64,000 nucleotides of DNA. It comes from Undaria pinnatifida (Eukaryota > Sar > Phaeophyceae > Laminariales > Alariaceae). Position 1 is the stretch's first letter. Each line of letters begins with the position of its first letter. The DNA lies in assembly GCA_012845835.1 (NCBI GenBank), contig JABAKD010000002.1, positions 3,860,001 through 3,924,000 on the forward strand, in the 5' to 3' direction. The notes under the pieces were generated by a model, which saw only the letters and a list, made by a program, of their open reading frames with translations, was not told the DNA's origin and searched no databases. This document shows positions 21,600 to 33,991 of this stretch, piece after piece. The translations under genes and the position numbers were made by a program.

Positions 21600-22518
21600 A
21601 TACCTACTTGAAATTATCTCGGTGGAAGCCTACAGAAGTCACCGACCCAAATCTTTCACGAGGATCAAACATGTAACACGCGCGAACGACCTTCCGCAAT
21701 TTTTGTGCGACTACTGATGAGTATTAGCGGAACACAGGCGTACATACCACGCAGCTTGCAAAGTTGAGTTTAAACCATTCAATCGGTCGTACTCACAGCT
21801 GACGTTCTTCAATTTTTATTAAATTTGTGGGTGGTTCAACAACGGTGGTACGGCGGTTGTATGATACCTGTACGTACGCGCACTGCTGTGTGCAGAACCG
21901 AACTCCTTCGCAAATTGCTCGAGGCATATCTCCGAGGACACGAACTCCCGTCCCTCGAGCTTAAGCGATAATACACACACTGCTGCACGCAAGGGCGTAC
22001 CGGTATTGGCGAGACGCGTTTCCGAGGTCGCTGCCTGCACCGCGCCCGACGTTCCTCTGGCCTGCCCTCGCTCTCCGAAGAATCTCCGATCCGTACGCCA
22101 GACCACGTCGAAAACTCGAGAACGCGAACCGCAGGAAATCACCAACCGTTAACGGCCCAGCAGTTGCTGGCCAGTTAGCTACCAGCAACAGCACACCGCT
22201 GTTTGCTCGCGTATTCTACGACGCCGCCAGCACCGTCCCGTGCTGTATTGCTACCCCCCACGCGATCAGCCAAACACTACAGCAGCAGTAGCACTCCGCT
22301 GCGATGGTGCCGCAATCAATCAAAAGTCAATTCCTGCACCACATGATTTGAACCAAAACGCCAACCAGGTACTACGTAATTCTCTCACAACGCAACATGA
22401 AACTTGACACATTTTATTCTTGGTTCGATTCCCGAACTCGAATACGATACAACAACAACAACAGCAACAACAACAGCAAAAACAACAACAACAACAACTA
22501 CAACAACTACAATAACAG

Positions 22519-22550
<32 letters not shown>

Positions 22551-24170
22551 GGGTGGCGGGGGCGCACGTCTTGAAGGCGTGCGTCCCTGTCGGGAGGGTA
22601 TTTGAGAAGGAACAAGGAAAATAAGGGATAGGAAGTGAGAAATCGAAGAAAAATACATACTCTAGACTACGCATCGAGGAAAAGATACAATACCTGTCAC
22701 GTACAAGTACGAGTACGCATCGTGTGAACACTGCGACACGGACGCGACGGTGTGGGAGAAGCAAGGCCGCCGCGACAATCCAACAGTCTACAGCGACCGG
22801 TCTAGGAAGCGGGGTATTGAGCGAGCTCGATCGCACCACGCCGCGCCCGCTTGAGAGGGTGTGTGTGTAGCGAAACGCGGCGGAACCTCACAGTGAGCCG
22901 AATCAACCTTTGAGCGTGTGCGAGGCGAGTGGTGGCTTTGGAGGTTGAGAGCTGCTGCGCGGCGTGGAGGGAGGCACGAAAGGAAGAAGGATTGGCCGGT
23001 TTGTGTCGATCGACGGATAAGAGAGAGGGAGCGGGGGGGGGCTAGCTAGGTTTGGTGGTCTCTGAGCAGAGAAGTACGAGTGGAAGTTACTTTTGTCACC
23101 CAGAAGTCCATTTGGCAAAAAGATCGTCGTGGTCTGTTTGGCAGTGGCAATGGGTCCAGCGACATAACCGCAGTTTTCACACTCACGTTCGGCCGGCAAA
23201 GCCAAAGATTGTGCGTTGCGCCTCGTCCTATTTCTTTCTGACTGTCTAGACGCTTCCGTGTTGCCGGTGACCGCACCTTGTCCGCTGCTCGTTCTGCTGT
23301 TTGTTGTACATAAAAGCGTGGCGAGAAAGAGCGGAAAAGGGACCACAGGATACCGTACGTACAATCTTAATGATACTCGTACTTTTTACTCGTACTCGTG
23401 TAGTCTAGTCTAGACTAACTGTTTCAGCTCTGTCTACTGCATGTACCTTACATAGCAGAACATATTTACGAGAGATAGTGCTGTAGTCTAGCTTGGCAAG
23501 CGTATCGTTTCCGCTGATTCAGGCTGCTGCTGTCGTAAGATGCATGAAATAACGAGCGTAATTTACATCGCCCCTTATTCTGGCTGTCTACTCGTAGATT
23601 CTAGATACCGCTGCTTGCTGTACTGCTGCTGATCGCATTTGTTATATACACGTACTGTAAGTAGGTCTTTGACAAAATTTAAAGACAAAACTCACAGCTG
23701 ACGTCCTGAAATAAAAAAGAGGGTAAACGGTGCTGCACAATTTGCAGCCCAACCAACGCAGCTTTAGGAGGGACGCTGTTCGGCGCGGTAATTACTGGGG
23801 GTTGGGAGGGGATACCATTATCGTTGGGTGCCAGCATACCAGTGTGTTGGGCGCGACTGTTTTGTCGTTTGTTCTTTTCTTTTCTTATCTTTCATTTTTC
23901 GTGTGAGTTGGAGGCAGACAGCCCTTGGTTGTAACCCATACCTTTGACGGTACTACAGTACTTGCTTGCAGTCAGTTGTACGCTCATATCCGTGATTCGA
24001 GAAAAGTCAACATTCAGTGGCGAGCGAGGTAATTAAAGTTTAGTACTCGTAACAATAGGATTACAGGGGTCGTATGCGCCTCCTGCTGTTGTCTAATATG
24101 CGGTCATATCATGGATCATATAACAAGAGGGCGACCCGTGTCGCAAGGGGAGGTTTTGTGCACGGTAGGA
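21600..24170. other. Intergenic region without a recognised gene
   Basis: Contains a CAA/AAC microsatellite (22450-22550) and GTAC-rich sequence at 22700 and 23380. ORFs are short and of low complexity. Confidence 0.4.
22450..22550 (+). repeat. (CAA)n microsatellite
   Basis: CAACAACAACAGCAACAACA and similar; produces poly-Asn, Val or Cys shadow ORFs. Confidence 0.95.
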
Positions 24171-24179
24171 CCGGAAGGT

Positions 24180-25500
24180 TGATGAGGGGGGGGGGGGGGG
24201 GGGGGGGTTAACAATGGCAGAGCCACAGAGAGAGCAAGGCGGCGGGGACTCTTTCCCTGCTACAACCGATAGCAGGTCAAACAGGAATACCGCACAGCCT
24301 TCTGCGCGTTGAAACATACGCGTAGCAGTTACAAACCAGCCATTTATATGGAGAGCGGGTTGTCGTTTGATGCTTCTTCCGGAGTGTATCGTGAGGAGGA
24401 CTTGGCCCTTGCGGCTGGAAATGGCAAGGTTAAGGGCGGGAGCAGTAGTGTTTGGGGGGAGCGGATGAAGAGGGCAGGGTCACAGAGAGCTACAAGACGG
24501 CGGGGACTCTCTCCCTGCCACGACCGATAGCAGTATTAAGCAGAAATACCGCACAGCCTTCTGCGCGTTGAAACATAAGCGTCAGCAGTTACAAAACAGC
24601 CAAATATATATGGATAGCGGGTTGTCGTTCGATGCTTCTTCGGAAGTGTATGGGTAGGAGGACTTGTCCCTTGCGGTTGGAAGTGGCAAGGTTAGGGGCG
24701 GGAGGGTTCGTGTTTTGGGGGAGGGGGTGAAGAAGGCAGGGTCACAGAGAGAGCAAGACGGCGGGGACGCTTTCCCTGACACGGCCGATAGCAGTATTTT
24801 GCGGCAACACCGCACAGCCTTCTGCGCGTTGGAACATACGCGTAGCAGTTACAAAATAGCCATTTGTATGGATGTCCAGCGGATTGTCGTTCGATGCCTC
24901 TTCGAAAGTGTACGGGGGGGAGGACTTGGACATTGCGGTTGAAAATGGACGCGTGCTACGGTTGAGATAGCCCTATTTGGGCATCATGCTTCCCGAAGGA
25001 CGGGGCTCCTTAACCAAAAATCGTCGGAAATATGCCATTATTTTGCATGATTCTCATTGAGTACACACATGTAGGCCATGGGATTCGTCATCCGGTAGCA
25101 CTTTTAGTATTTCTGTCGTATCAGGCTTTGGGAGAGGTCTTAAGCTCCCAAATTAAGGAAACCCAGTAAAAAATGCGGTGCACCTCTATCGTAGAACGCA
25201 TCAGTGGCAAGCTTAAGGGTGGGAGCGGTAGTGTTTTGGGGGAGGGGGTGAAGAGGGTCCAGGGCCAAAGAGGGAGCGAACGGTGCGGACTCTTTCCTTG
25301 CCAGGGCCGATAGCATTAGGCAGCAACACCGCACAGTCTTCTGCTCGTTGAAACATACGCGCAGCAGCAGTTACAAACCAGCCATTTATTTTGTGGACAG
25401 CGGGTTGTTGTTCGACGCTTCTTCGGTAGTGTATAGGGGGAAAGACCTGGCCATTTCGGCTAAAGGGGGCAGGGCCAGGAGAACAGGGGGTACATCTAGT
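24180..25500 (+). repeat. About 260-bp tandem repeat, four to five units
   Basis: Units contain AGCAGTTACAAACCAGCCAT, GCGGGTTGTCGTTTGATGCT, AATGGCAAGGTTAAGGGCGG and ACCGCACAGCCTTCTGCGCG. Anchors lie at 24325, 24581, 24845 and 25365; the larger last step is the M1 insertion. Confidence 0.88.
24948..25202 (-). mobile_element. M1 MITE inserted in a tandem repeat
   Basis: It splits the third 260-bp unit between GAAAATGG and TGGCAAG. The uninterrupted units read GGAAATGGCAAGG, so at most 2-3 bp (TGG) were duplicated. Confidence 0.78.
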
Positions 25501-25539
25501 ATTCGTAGTGCGTTTAGGTGTTGGAAACATCCTTTCACG

Positions 25540-26770
25540 ATTTCATCTGGATATTGTGTTCTTTCATCATGTTTCTGATTCTTGACACTCACGCTACATT
25601 GTCAGATGGCTAATGACATAGTCTAATAAGATACTCTTCTTTTCTTCACTTGTCCTTTTTGCTTGTCCACTCGGGTTAACTGTCCTTCGTGTATTACGCG
25701 GTGTACGGAATAACAAGGCGAGTCACTGCCCACATGTGGCAATGCTCGTACTCCTCAAGGTACCAGTATATGTGGTTGCTGCCCACCGGTGTTGGATGGC
25801 GTCTGCTGTGTTGCTTTGAAGAATACGTTTTTTTGGTCGACGAGTGATAGTGATCTCGTGTTCCCCTCTTTCCTCCCAACAACTGTGCTTTTCCTTTTGT
25901 ATGATATGTGTTTCTTTTATTCATCTTTTCGTTTCTTTTCTTTTTTTACAGCACACAGATAGTCTGGTATGCTGGCTTGTATGCACATTACACAGTTTTG
26001 TTTTTTGTCCGCGTGCCCATTGCGAGTAGTAGAGCAAAGTGCCTATCGTGTAGTTTGTGACAACAGAGTCTGAGAGAGCTCGTCTCTCCTCGAGGCATCG
26101 GCGCGGACTATGATGTGGTTTTGCGCTGGATGTAGACGGATGGGTAGAGATATCAGCTTAATACGAAGAACACACACGCTGCATGAAAATAGAACACGCT
26201 ATGAAGGTTGGGGCGCACCAAGTGTATCTGAGGTGGTAGTTCGAGGAGATTTGTATATCACCCGAAAATCGAACTTGATAAAAAAGCTAGCGGTATACGG
26301 CCACCACTCCGCCCGTGGCGCTAGATCTGTGTGTTGCCCATAGTGGTATTACTAATGTATTTCTAGCGCTGCGGCGACCGCTCCGTCCATGGCGCGATAT
26401 CTGCCTTAGTCACCCGTAGTGTTAGGGTGGGGTACAGTATATGATAGTAGCACTTAAACGTAGTCTGGTGTGTGATGTACCACTTTCTGGACGAACACGC
26501 AAGTAAGGGCCATTGGGGTATAAAAGGAAGTTTCCAAACGACCTTTCCTTCCTTTTTTCGTCCGTATAGTTTTATGATCAGGCACCTGATGCAGACAGAG
26601 ACCACCCTATTGCAGGTCTCTCTAACTAAGCAGGCTCCACGATGTTCACTCACTTGCATCTTAGAGGACCTCTTTGTGTTATCCCCGAGCTCAGTTACGG
26701 AAGGAGCTCTGCGTCGCTGCGCGGATGGGAGCACTTTCATCAACCGCGTTTTCCTATATGCACGCGCCTT
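25540..26770. other. Intergenic region, nothing recognised
   Basis: A short related pair lies at 26300-26345 and 26370-26410 (CGCTCCGTCCATGGCGCGAT type). No supported coding sequence. Confidence 0.4.
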
Positions 26771-26774
26771 CAAA

Positions 26775-27015
26775 GGCAGGGAAACCCTTGTACTCTACTA
26801 TTCCATATCCATATCCCACATGTCCTACAACCTGGATACGTACGTAGCCTTTGCTGGACCCCCAGGATAATACCACAACACTGCCAGCCCACCCTGAATA
26901 CGCGCACGCCCTGAAAGACAGGGAAACCATTCTACTATCCTATATCCGTATCCCCCACAACCTGGATATTCGTAGCCTTTGCTGGACCACCAGGGCGATA
27001 ACATAACACTAGCCC
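26775..27015 (+). repeat. Two-copy 125-bp repeat
   Basis: AGGCAGGGAAACCCTTGTAC to CACTGCCAGCCCACC, followed by a diverged second copy from about 26910. Confidence 0.8.
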
Positions 27016-27019
27016 ACCC

Positions 27020-27783
27020 CGATGCGAGCCTTTTATATATGCAGGCACATGGAGGACTCGAGACATAACCGGTTCCGCGGTTTAGAACGTAGTAACTCGA
27101 AGAGAGATCTGGCTCTTCAAAATGCGCTCCCACACGTCTACCCTGAGGAAATATATAAAATTATTAATAATAAGTAAAACAGCGACCCACAAACACTCCA
27201 TTATTTGTCGGAGAGCTGAGAAGCCCGCGGCCAGATATGGTTTGGTCAACAACAGGTGCTACGTGCTATCACAGCCAAAGGCCATGGCAGGGGGAGTGGG
27301 AATATTTATTTCATGCATGGCCGTAGACCGTTGCCCCTCGCATGCCTATGTGGCCGGGACGGAGCACGTCGGGTTGTTGACCGACCAGAGAGGCGGACAT
27401 GGCGAGCACCAGGCGGGATGCGTAGGGGGGTCCTTTTTAGAGTATTCTATGTTTCAACAAAAGATTCACAGCCACTAGCGCGAGATGTTCCTTACGTGTC
27501 TTACAGGGCCTCTCTCACGATATGACCTACGTTTGCTACGCTTGGCCAGCAAAAACACACAATAACAATAAGGAGGTGTCTTTTAGGATGACGTGCTGGG
27601 CCACGCGATGTGAATCACCTAAACGACGCATGCTATACGATATATGGAGGTGGCCCTTTTCGTCCGTAACGATTTCTGAACATGGCGGAGCTCTTTAACC
27701 TAAAATCCTCTGAACTTATTTGTGCCTTTTCACCGAATTTGGTTTTATACCTCAGCCATAGGATATTGCATCTTCCGGCAGTA
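27020..27783. other. Intergenic region, nothing recognised
   Basis: No element or gene that I can support. Confidence 0.4.
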
Positions 27784-28045
27784 GACGCGTGCTACGATAG
27801 AGGTAGCCCTTGTCCTCTGAAATTGTTCCTGAAACGACGGGGCTCCTTAACCCAAAATCGTCGGAAATGGGCCATTTTGTTTTGCATTATTCTCTTCGTG
27901 TACCTAGGCCGTGAGATTATTTATCCGGCAGCAGTTTAATATTTCTCCCTCTATCAGTTTTTGGGTGAAGAATTTGACATGTCTTGACCTCCTAAATAGA
28001 GGAACACGTCAGGAAAAAAGTGGTGCCCCTCCAGCGTAGCACGCT
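27784..28045 (-). mobile_element. M1 MITE
   Basis: GACGCGTGCTACGATAGAGG to CAGCGTAGCACGC; both termini preserved. Confidence 0.75.
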
Positions 28046-28136
28046 ATGGTGTAGCGTGTTTTTTTTTTGTCGTCAAGAAATTGTGTTTGGGGTTAATAAA
28101 GGTCTTTCTTAAGATACTCCTAAAGTGAGGAGGGTC

Positions 28137-28404
28137 GACGCGTGCTGCGCTAGAGGTGCACCACTTTTTTTCTGAGGTTCCTCAGTTTAGGAGGAGGTTA
28201 AAACATGTCATACTGAACCCAAAAACTGATCGGGAGAAATATTAAACTGCTGCCGGAGATATGTATAATCCCACGGCCTGGGTACACGAAGAGGATAATA
28301 ATGTAAAACGAAATGGCCCATTTCCGACGATTTTGGGTTAAGGAGCCCCGTCGTTTCAAAAACAATTTCAGAGGACAAGGGCTACCTCTATCGTAGCACG
28401 CGTC
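28137..28404 (+). mobile_element. M1 MITE
   Basis: GACGCGTGCTGCGCTAGAGG to CTATCGTAGCACGCGTC; a complete copy in opposite orientation to, and about 90 bp from, the preceding one. Confidence 0.78.
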
Positions 28405-28798
28405 CTCGGAAAAAAACGTGATGCTCGTCTCTATCGTAGCACGCGTCAGACTCCGCAGAGAAAACCGGCGTGTTCTCCCAACTAAACCCCGTCGTGGCAG
28501 CAGAGGTTGCTGAGACCCCAAAAATGAGGAGTTCCGTGGTATCTCACCCCGAAACGTGACTCTCCGAAGACATTCGTTCGCGTAACACCCGACCAATATT
28601 TCTATGCGCACTGTATTATCAGTATTTGAACCGGGACTCTCGTAAAATTGTCATACACTACCCGATACTTCCACACACACTGAAGGAGCTCCACGCGGGT
28701 GAGAATCGCTTGACCCGAAGAAACGTGCACCCCCTGCTGTGGGATGACTCCGGCAACAGCCTTGGTCAAAAGACGCTTGCCACGATATTGAAATAGAG

Positions 28799-29063
28799 GC
28801 AAGCTGCGGTAGAGGTGAACCCCTTTTTTTCTGAGATTCCTCAATTTGGCAGATTAAGACCTCCTCCCAAAAACGGATTTGGAGAAGAAGAAAACTACTA
28901 CTTCGAAGTACATGATACCGGGGATGAAACATACCATGGCCCCTAGGTACACGACCAGAATCAGGAAAGAAACAAAAAAATGGCAAAATCGGACGATTTT
29001 GGGGTAAGGAGCCCCGTCATTCAGAAACATGTGCAGAAGAAGAATGGTACCGCTATCGATAAA
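28799..29063 (+). mobile_element. M1 MITE
   Basis: Contains CTGAGATTCCTCAATTTGGC, CCATGGCCCCTAGGTACACG and GGTAAGGAGCCCCGTCATTC. Terminal bases are eroded. Confidence 0.68.
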
Positions 29064-29074
29064 TTTGTCAATAG

Positions 29075-29332
29075 ATATGCACTGCTTTTCCTCTTAATAC
29101 TACCCCTCATTTTAGGAGGAGGTTAAGACCTGTGCTTCTTAACCCAAAAAATGTTTTTTTAGAGAGACATAAAACCCTACTGCTACCGGATACAAAAATC
29201 CATGGCCTAGTCATAAAACGAGAATCATATGAACGAGAAATTACCCGTTTTCGACGAAATTGGGCCAGTCAGCGCCGCGTCACCCAGAACCCATTTCAGA
29301 CGAAAAGTGATACCTCTATCGTAGCACGCGTC
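29075..29332 (+). mobile_element. M1 MITE
   Basis: Directly follows the previous copy. It has an intact 3' terminus CTCTATCGTAGCACGCGTC and a diverged 5' part. Confidence 0.68.
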
Positions 29333-29559
29333 AAAAAATCAATTGACGCTGTGCGTGACCCCAAGCAGGCTATACTTTTAGAGGCTCACGCGAATCGCTG
29401 GCTACCCTCCTTATTTAGTTTTTCTCTTCTATTTCGTTTTATTATGTACATATGCTCCGCCGTCATCTGGGATCGGTTTGTTATGCCGAGCCGGAGCAAG
29501 ACGTTTGAAAACCTTTGTCCGCGCGAGATAAGAGTTGCACGAGGCAGGGAGTATTGGCC

Positions 29560-29782
29560 TATACCCGATAGCGGAAAAGGCTGCATAACACCCTCCCTAC
29601 CGTGTTGAGAGCACGAACCTTGGATTCAAATCTGAGTTAATGCGCAGTCTATTTGAGCAGTCTATTCGCACGAATAAGATAAGCAGTTGAAACGTACGCT
29701 GAATCTTACGTTAAATCTTCGGTGGAACTTAGATGTAAACATACCCGATAACGGAAAAGGCATCACAGCACCCTCCCTACCG
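29560..29782 (+). repeat. Tandem duplication of flank plus LTR start
   Basis: A unit of about 180 bp is repeated: flank ACCCGATAGCGGAAAAGG to CCCTACCG plus the first 140 bp of the LTR (29560-29740), then the same flank again at 29741-29782 leading into the complete LTR. The partial LTR at 29603 resembles the 3' LTR (TGTTGAGAGC) more than the adjacent 5' LTR. Confidence 0.75.
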
Positions 29783-30207
29783 TGTTGAAGGCATGGACCT
29801 TGGGTTTATATCTGAGTTACTGCGCAGTGTATTTGAGGAGTCTATTTGCACGAATAAGATAAGCAGTTCAAACTTACGCTGAATCTTACGTTGAATCTTC
29901 GGTGGAACGTAGATGTAAACATAGATTAGAATATATATGTTAAGGTTGTCTCGTTGTCCCGGTATTTTTCCGGACAACGGGCATTGTTCCGTGATGATCA
30001 CGTGGTGATGCACCCTACCAATGTCACTCTCCGAACACTCTCCTTTATTTCCTCTTCCTCTCTCTTTGGCCTCAAGTGCCCTTTCCAACTTATCTCTCTT
30101 CTTTCTAATCACAAGTGATCTTAACAGACACTTCGGTGCCACCTCTGCATCTCTTCGCATAGAAGACAGAGCCTCCACACAACCATTGTGTTCACAGGCT
30201 ATTCACA
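29783..30207 (+). repeat. Copia 5' long terminal repeat
   Basis: Runs from TGTTGAAGGCATGG to GGCTATTCACA, 425 bp. The 3' copy is 420 bp. Confidence 0.88.
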
Positions 30208-30319
30208 GCTTATGAGCCTTCATCTTCGATATAAACATCGATCGGCACCAAGCGACATCTCATTGAAGTTTGTCGTATCTTACCGGCAAGTTTGAGAGGA
30301 ATCCTTCAATACGCTGACT

Positions 30320-30378
30320 ACAACATCGGCATCAGCATCAGCATCAGCATCAGCGATCAGCATCAGCATCAGCATCAC
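30320..30378 (+). repeat. CATCAG microsatellite ahead of Copia gag
   Basis: GGCATCAGCATCAGCATCAG repeated, ending at the gag ATG. Confidence 0.9.
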
Positions 30379-30379
30379 T

Positions 30380-31521
30380 ATGGGAGAGTCCACGAAATCA
30401 GGTGATGCGGTAGACAAGCTCGTTAGTGCTCTCAACGGCAAATTTAATGGGCTTAAGTTAGACGTATGGAAACGCGCGGCTCAGTCCGTGATAGGTATGC
30501 GTCATGCCGGGATCTCTGATACCCTCGAAGGGCGTCCTTGCCCCGAGCCCACACAAGTTAGTCTTCTTCCATCTTCTGTAAGATGTAGGCCTTCACGAGC
30601 TGTAACTCGCAGCCAGGCCGCTGACGAAACGGACACTCAGTCCGGGGAAACACCACCGGCTGAAACAGCAGAAATTTTACAGCCTGACGCAGGGAGTACT
30701 TCCGTGGACACGGCACATCTGCTACCATTATCTTCAGGATATTCTACACTTTCAGCCGCAACGTCAGTTTTATGGGCCACGGATGACAAAATCTTGACTT
30801 TGGAAGACATCAAGAACTGGCACAGCGACAACCGTCTTTTGTTCGGCTTCTTGTTCCTGAGCACACCGGGAGCTGCGGCCAGCTTTCTTCTACAATTCAA
30901 GCCGAAACGAGGTAAACTTGCGAATGGGAAGACTGCTTGGGATGGTATGGTTACAAAGTGTAAACATCCCACCCGCCAACGTAGACGTATTATGAAGCAA
31001 CAATTAAATCAAATGGTCATGACGGATGGGCAAGACCCAAATTTTCCGATGAAGTATACTACTTATGGGATGAACTGGTGGACATTGGAGAGGTATTCAA
31101 CGATGACAGCATACTGGACATTGTGCTGGAAGGACTCACGGATGAATGCCTGCGAATAAAATATAGCGCCGACGCAGACGATGACTTCACACTCGACGGA
31201 GCTGTGACAACAATGCGTAATATGTACGCAAAAAGAGCTATGCGAAACGAGCCTTCGCGAAAAGCGAAGGGGCGTGAGTCTGCTATGGTAGTCACCTCGA
31301 CACCCTCAGCAGTAGTGATCTGTTCACACTGCAAAAAACCAGGCGATCGATTCCAAAATTGCTTTGAACGCAATGGAATGATGTCGGGGACAAAACCTCC
31401 CCCAACACCTCGAAAAAATTCGTGGTTTGGCCTGCATAATACCGATCGCCACGATGATAGCGACTGTCGGTTTCAAATGCGGGACGACAACATAACCCGT
31501 CGCTCTCGTCCTGGTCAATAA
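30380..31521 (+). pseudogene. Copia gag, frameshifted
   Basis: The reading frame opens at 30380 (MGESTKSGDAVDKLVSALNG) directly after a CATCAG microsatellite. The N-terminal part resembles the KLxGxNYxxW region of Copia gag (residues about 20-45). A frameshift near 31045 separates the C-terminal part, where the other frame continues LWDELVDIGEVFNDD. Near the end is a zinc knuckle C-x2-C-x3-G-D-x5-C, in which the usual His is lost (GH to GD). It is followed by a WFGLHNTDRHDDSDC segment, the W-C-x-x-H-x-x-x-x-H-x-x-x-x-C type motif frequent in heterokont Copia gags. Neither the frameshift nor the lost ligand is compatible with function. Confidence 0.75.
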
Positions 31522-31590
31522 ATTGGCCGGCATAATAGCAACTACAGTGCCCACGCCAACACCGCTACAACTTCAACTTCAACAACGCAA

Positions 31591-32374
31591 GTGAAAGCTT
31601 ACGTCCTGGTGACACATGCTCCATCCACTACTGCGTCTGCGACTACAGCAGCTACTTCTACGTCCTTCACGACTCCTCCCTGTCCATCCTCACCTCCAGT
31701 TGGTATAGGTTATTTTTTCATCGCCGCACGTCCGACCAACATCGCCGCGCAGCCCGTCGAATTCTCCATGACTGCTTCCAGCGGAGCTTCTAGCCACTTC
31801 ATCGACAATCAGCTTCTACCTGGCATTGAACATAAAAATGAACCACTACGTACAGCTGGACCTTCCTGTAACAATCGACGTAGCCGGAAACCATCGCCTT
31901 TATGGCGTTGGTCAAGGGGTTTGGTCGTTCATGTGATCGACCATATGGGCTCTAAGCACTCTGTGCAGCATTCCGTCACGACCGTACCAGAGCTAGGAAG
32001 GCACCTATTTTCAGGGGGATCAGCAGCTAGCTATGAGAGGGGTCACTATGATCATCGCCAAAAATTAGTATTTGGACATGGGTGCATTTACTGTACCCCT
32101 ACGCAAAGACAGCCAATGCTCCACTCTGCATCATTTCGACTTCACCACTGGTGCTACCAGCCGAACATCTGAGACAGCTTTCCCGACCATGTCCGGCAGC
32201 AGATTTAAGCCGGAAACCCTCCTCGCTGTTCACACTTCGACTGCTACTAAAGCTACTTCCCTGCCTACACCCTATCTAGCTAACATCGGGTATAGGAGGT
32301 TGGGTCATCCCAATGGGCAGGTAATAGCCAATGTGAAAAAATTCGCAGAGTGTGGGGGTTGGAGACTTCTCTAG
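31591..32374 (+). pseudogene. Copia protease and GAG-pre-integrase relic
   Basis: One frame contains ASSGASSHFIDNQLLPG, matching the D-S-G-A-S-x-H catalytic loop of Copia aspartic protease, but the catalytic Asp is replaced by Ser. Further on is TVPELGRHLFSGGSA, the typical C-terminal side of the protease. In another frame YRRLGHPNGQVIANVKKFAE is the GAG-pre-integrase module. The sequence then goes directly into the polypurine tract, so everything from the integrase core onward has been deleted. Confidence 0.75.
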
Positions 32375-32400
32375 CAATCTGACTTTGTATTAAGGGGGCG

Positions 32401-32820
32401 TGTTGAGAGCATGAACTTTGGATTCAAATCTGAGTTAATGCGCAGTCTATTTGAGCAGTCTATTCGTACGAGTAAGATAAGCAGTTGAAACTTGCGTTGA
32501 ATCTTACGTTGAATATTCGGTGGAACTTAGATGTAAACGTAGATTTGATTATCTAAGGTTGTCCCGTTGTCCCGGCATTCTTCAAGACTACAGGCACTGT
32601 TCCGTGATGATCACGTGGTGATGCACCCCACTATGGTCACTCTCCCTACTCTTCTTTATTTCCTCTTACTCTCTCTTTGGCCTCAAGCGCCCTTTCCAAT
32701 TCATCCCTTTTCTTTCTGATCACAAGTAACCTTAACAGACACTTCGGTGCCGCCTCGCTGCACCTGTTCGCATAGAAGACAGAGCCTCTACACAACCATT
32801 GTGTTCACAGGCTATTCACA
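32401..32820 (+). repeat. Copia 3' long terminal repeat
   Basis: Runs from TGTTGAGAGCATG to GGCTATTCACA and is followed by the target duplication TACCG. Confidence 0.88.
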
Positions 32821-32825
32821 TACCG

Positions 32826-33676
32826 CAGTCTTGATCCTGTCACGTTTGGCTTGAAAACTAGACAAGGCGGAATATCAAACTCCCCTTCCGTTGTGTGCAT
32901 TAAACGCCAATCGCATATACGCCAGGCACTTCAACTATACATGCGTGATTATTCCAACCTCTATCGTACGAGCCGATTGATTGTCCCCTAATCGGTGCCG
33001 ACCATGTTGGCGCGGGAGTCCCCGTCGGTTCACCGTGCAGCAGCATAGTGCGTGCGGTAGACAGTAATAACGTCATTGACTCAACATCTCTCCCCGTGAA
33101 TAGTGGTTTTGCCGGATATTTCGTGCGAAACGATGAAAAACTATCCCAGTCTTACAGGCGCACGCCGATGAAATGCATTATGCTGTAACTAAGGGTTGAG
33201 CCATTGTCTACTGAGTCTATTCGCGTGATTAAGGATATATAAGTACCCCACCCAAACTCCAGCCTTCAGAGAAAACTAAGGCGCAACCCGATCAACTATC
33301 CCGCATGGCCTAGGGCGGGCACATCGAAAACTCTACAAGTAAGGGGCAATGAAAATAAAAAATTAGCAATACAGCGATTTATTTAGTAGGTTCGTTTTGT
33401 CGATTTTCAATCTCTGTTGGGGGCTGGATAAATTCATAACATGTACCTTAGTAGTATTATTTTGCTATCGATACCAGAAAACCATCGTGCAACCCTTGGC
33501 CACCCAACACACGACAAAAGTTAGGTTAAGGCACAACGAAAAAAAAAAATGGTGCTGGAAAACGTATTTCTGACGTAATATTTTCCTCGATTTTTCCGTG
33601 TTGGCAGGGTGTGTTGACCTTACCTTGAGGATTTTATGACGTTCGACAGTTTTAACACTATTTATACTCCATGTAC
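32826..33676. other. Intergenic region, nothing recognised
   Basis: Low GC, no ORF of note. Confidence 0.4.
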
Positions 33677-33825
33677 GACACGTGCTACGGTAGGTAGCAG
33701 TTTCACGAAATTTTGTTTCTGAAAAAGTTCTCCTGACTTGTTGAGCTTGGAAAAAAAAACGCGCAAGAAAACCCGACGGACAATCCCATGGCTTAGGTAT
33801 ACAAAAGCCTCAAATTGAAGATTAA
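33677..33825 (+). mobile_element. M1 MITE fragment
   Basis: GACACGTGCTACGGTAGG followed by a degenerate interior to CCCATGGCTTAGGTATAC. Confidence 0.5.
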
Positions 33826-33991
33826 AAACTGGGGCCGTGGCTACGTACGGTAGAAGGGGGGGCTATTTTTCAGTGGCTCGGGGTCACTCGCGCGGGTGGC
33901 CCCCCGTGTTTCTTCGCGCGGTCATAACAGTCGTCTTTTGTTTTGTTTTTGTGAGACCATGAATCCGCGCTGGAATGGTTATTCACGCTAT

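Larger units (their letters stand above)
29783..32820 (+). mobile_element. Internally deleted Ty1/Copia element
   Basis: Two TG...CA long terminal repeats (29783-30207 and 32401-32820) enclose 2.2 kb. The insertion is flanked by the 5-bp target duplication TACCG (29778-29782 and 32821-32825). A purine tract (AAGGGGGCG) precedes the 3' repeat. The interior keeps a frameshifted gag, a protease relic and a GAG-pre-integrase end, but integrase, reverse transcriptase and RNase H are absent, so it is non-autonomous. The two terminal repeats differ at many positions, which makes this an old insertion. Confidence 0.88.

Noticed and set aside
22320-22840. Poly-Cys, poly-Val and poly-Asn ORFs
   Set aside because: Different frames of the CAA microsatellite at 22450-22550.
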